DNA of 6,783 nucleotides from Propionibacteriaceae bacterium. GTDB lineage: Bacteria > Actinomycetota > Actinomycetes > Propionibacteriales > Propionibacteriaceae. Location of the stretch: NCBI GenBank assembly GCA_027346035.1, contig DAIESZ010000331.1:1-6783 (forward strand). Reading direction: 5' to 3'. Under the pieces are notes generated by a model, which did no database searches, was not told where the DNA came from, and saw nothing but the letters and a program-made list of their open reading frames with translations. A program made the translations under genes and the position numbers. Positions 5,125 to 6,783 of the stretch are shown here, in pieces (the stretch's first letter is position 1; every line of letters begins with the position of its first letter).

Positions 5125-6313
5125 GGATGCTCAGCCCCCGCTCGGCTACCCGGGCCAGGTATGCCTCGAGATTGCGGCGGGTCTCGGCCAGCGAGTCGCC
5201 GCCGAACTTCTCGAGCACGGCCTCCGCCAGCACGAGGGCCACCATGGCCTCGGCGACCACGCCGGCGGCGGGCACGGCGGTGACATCGCTGCGCTGGTGG
5301 TGCGCGCGCGCCGGTTCTCCGGTTGCCGTGTCGATCGTCCGCAGCGCCCGCGGTACCGTGGCGATCGGCTTCATCGCCGCCCGCACCCGCAGCACCTCTC
5401 CCGTGCTCATACCCCCCTCGGTGCCCCCGGACCGGTTCCCGGTGCGGCGGATGCCTCCCTCGTCGACGGTGATCTCGTCGTGGGCCTCGCTTCCCCGGAC
5501 GCGGGCCAGGTCGAACCCGTCACCCAGCTCGACGCCCTTGATCGCCTGGATGCCCATGAGTGCCCCCGCAAGGCGCGCGTCGAGGCGGCGGTCGCCCTGC
5601 GTGTGCGAGCCGAGACCCGGCGGCAGCCCCCAGACAACGACCTCCACGATCCCGCCCAACGTGTCGCCGTCACGATGGCACGCAGCGACCTCCGCCTGCA
5701 TGCGCTCCGAGGCGTCCGGGTCGAAGCACCGGCACGGGTCGGCGTCGATGGCGTCGAGGTCGGCGATCCTGGGCAGATCGGCCCGGGACGCCCGCACCGG
5801 GCCGAATTCGACGACGTGGCTGAGCAGGCTGATGCCGCCGACCTGGTCGAGGAAGTTCCTGGCCACCTGCCCGATCGCCACCCGGGCGGCGGTCTCGCGG
5901 GCCGACGCCCGCTCGAGCACGGGACGGGCCTCGTCGAAGTCGAACTTCTGCATGCCGGCGAGGTCCGCATGCCCCGGGCGCGGGCGGGTGAGGGCCGCGT
6001 TGCGTGCCTGGGCGTCCAGCACCTCGGGGTCGACCTCGTCGGGACTCATCACCTCGGTCCACTTCGGCCACTCGGTGTTGCCGATCAGGATCGCGATCGG
6101 CGAGCCGAGTGTCTCGCCGTGCCGGACGCCGGACAGGACGGTCACCTCGTCGGCCTCGAACTTCATCCGCGCGCCCCGTCCGATGCCGAGCCGGCGCCGC
6201 GCCAGCGCCGTGCGGATGTCATCGGATGACACCCTGACGTGGGCGGGAAGCCCTTCGATGGTGGCCACGAGGGCGCGGCCGTGCGACTCGCCGGCGGTGA
6301 GGTAACGCAGCAT
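5117..6313 (-). CDS. aroC: Chorismate synthase
   Basis: FMN-dependent enzyme converting 5-enolpyruvylshikimate 3-phosphate to chorismate, the last step of the pathway. The 398-residue length is in the usual actinobacterial range. Family blocks in order (numbered from the start used here) are [12 protein letters not shown] with catalytic H11 near the N-terminus, [12 protein letters not shown] (about 39-50), RPRPGHADL with the second conserved His at about 115, [17 protein letters not shown] (about 229-245), GGTEGGMS (296-303) and RSDVTAVP with Asp at about 343. The last two blocks are FMN and substrate contacts. The ATG at 6313 is 4 nt after the aroE stop and matches the canonical [12 protein letters not shown] start; a GTG at 6337 in the same frame would add MKLCETDP inside aroE and has no ribosome binding site. 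The stop overlaps the aroK start. No strong Shine-Dalgarno precedes the ATG, so reinitiation after aroE is likely. Confidence 0.97.
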   Translation of the reverse strand: MLRYLTAGESHGRALVATIEGLPAHVRVSSDDIRTALARRRLGIGRGARMKFEADEVTVLSGVRHGETLGSPIAILIGNTEWPKWTEVMSPDEVDPEVLDAQARNAALTRPRPGHADLAGMQKFDFDEARPVLERASARETAARVAIGQVARNFLDQVGGISLLSHVVEFGPVRASRADLPRIADLDAIDADPCRCFDPDASERMQAEVAACHRDGDTLGGIVEVVVWGLPPGLGSHTQGDRRLDARLAGALMGIQAIKGVELGDGFDLARVRGSEAHDEITVDEGGIRRTGNRSGGTEGGMSTGEVLRVRAAMKPIATVPRALRTIDTATGEPARAHHQRSDVTAVPAAGVVAEAMVALVLAEAVLEKFGGDSLAETRRNLEAYLARVAERGLSIHG

Positions 6314-6317
6314 GGGG

Positions 6318-6783
6318 TCAGTCTCGCAGAGTTTCACCGCGGGCCCGCAGGGCCGCCGCGCCCGCGGACCGCAGCACCTCGAAGCTCACCAACCCCCCCG
6401 TCATCAGCCGCACCTGGTCGACCGCCTGCCCGGCGAGCAGGTCGAGACCGTTGATGACGACCCGGTCGGCGGCCCCGCCGGCGGTGGCGAGTGGGGTGGG
6501 CCACGGGTCGTAGACCGCGTCGAAGACGACGCCGGCGACGGCTGCGAGGGCGTCGGCGTGGGGGCCGAGCGCCGCCGCGGGCACCGTCGACGCGACGAGG
6601 TCGCAGGCCTCCACCGGGTCGCCGAGCCGTCGCACCTCGCACGCCACCCCCACATCGGCGGCCAGTCCCACGAGATGCTCACCCCGGCGCGGCTCTCGGG
6701 CGAGCACGACGACCGAGCGCGCCCCCATCCGCGCCACGGCGACCAGCACGGACGCGGCCGTGGCCCCGTTGCCCACGATCACG
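6318..6783 (-). CDS. aroE: Shikimate dehydrogenase, C-terminal NADP-binding domain (partial, runs off window)
   Basis: NADP-dependent reduction of 3-dehydroshikimate to shikimate (step 4). Only the last 154 codons are present; the catalytic N-terminal domain with the active-site Lys and Asp lies outside. The visible part starts at the Rossmann turn [11 protein letters not shown], then VVLAREPRR, where the family usually has an N-R-T/S stretch binding the NADP 2'-phosphate. STVP (65-68) follows, then the highly characteristic [12 protein letters not shown] (about 88-99) and [13 protein letters not shown], with the conserved Gln at 119 of the fragment. It ends ETLRD, 4 nt before the aroC ATG, so aroE is the upstream partner in the operon. 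It could also belong to a shikimate/quinate dehydrogenase subgroup, but its aro neighbours favour the biosynthetic enzyme. The operon promoter is not in the window. Confidence 0.93.
   Translation of the reverse strand, partial: VIVGNGATAASVLVAVARMGARSVVVLAREPRRGEHLVGLAADVGVACEVRRLGDPVEACDLVASTVPAAALGPHADALAAVAGVVFDAVYDPWPTPLATAGGAADRVVINGLDLLAGQAVDQVRLMTGGLVSFEVLRSAGAAALRARGETLRD

Noticed and set aside
4811..6229. A 472-codon open frame on the plus strand opposite aroC and aroK
   Set aside because: It lies fully antisense to two genes with all catalytic motifs, has low-complexity Arg/Pro/Gly-rich composition and no recognisable domain; it is a typical GC-rich shadow frame.
6314..6337. Upstream GTG start for aroC adding MKLCETDP
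   Set aside because: It overlaps the aroE end, has no ribosome binding site, and family members begin at [12 protein letters not shown].
6737..6783. Non-canonical GNGATA glycine-rich turn in aroE as a sign of a defective or novel dehydrogenase
   Set aside because: G-x-GATA variants of the turn are familiar in actinobacterial AroE proteins, and the downstream [10 protein letters not shown] and GLDLL-x2-QA motifs are intact.
1..6783. tRNA or rRNA genes, CRISPR arrays, insertion sequences, toxin-antitoxin or phage genes
   Set aside because: None was seen on reading both strands; nearly all sequence is accounted for by the genes listed and short gaps under 200 nt.

Overview
The window is GC-rich chromosomal DNA with tightly packed genes, GTG as well as ATG starts, and actinobacterial-looking proteins. 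An actinomycete (Actinomycetota) is the natural reading. The EF-P sequence and the order aroE-aroC-aroK-aroB-...-efp would fit Propionibacteriales or Micrococcales, but genus and family cannot be settled by eye.

Layout. The right half (about 3402-6783) is a shikimate-pathway operon read leftwards on the minus strand: aroE (shikimate dehydrogenase, N-terminal part outside the window), aroC (chorismate synthase), aroK (shikimate kinase) and aroB (3-dehydroquinate synthase). The spacings are very tight: 4 nt for aroE/aroC, an 8-nt overlap for aroC/aroK, and about 40 nt for aroK/aroB. Together these genes supply steps 2, 4, 5 and 7 of chorismate synthesis. At the left end, also on the minus strand, lie efp (elongation factor P) and the first codons of a translationally coupled next gene, probably nusB.

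Between aroB and efp, where many actinobacteria have only aroQ/aroD and pepQ or nothing, three genes run the opposite way (plus strand, 850-3391). The first two are tandem paralogues of about 207 residues. Each has a proline-rich cytoplasmic N-terminus followed by three predicted transmembrane helices, and I do not recognise the family. They share C-terminal motifs, a motif in the extracytoplasmic loop and a similar leader, so they arose by tandem duplication. The third is an NAD(P)-dependent epimerase/dehydratase-like short-chain dehydrogenase/reductase (SDR) with no substrate clue; its 3' end meets the 3' end of aroB with only 10 nt between them.

No tRNA, rRNA, CRISPR array, insertion sequence or phage gene was seen. 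No gap between genes exceeds 300 bases; the longest are 655-849 (divergent efp/paralogue 1 promoter region), 1474-1616 and 2244-2401. The most interesting part is the inserted plus-strand module: the duplicated polyproline membrane proteins with their conserved leaders, lying next to the gene for the factor that helps ribosomes through polyproline.
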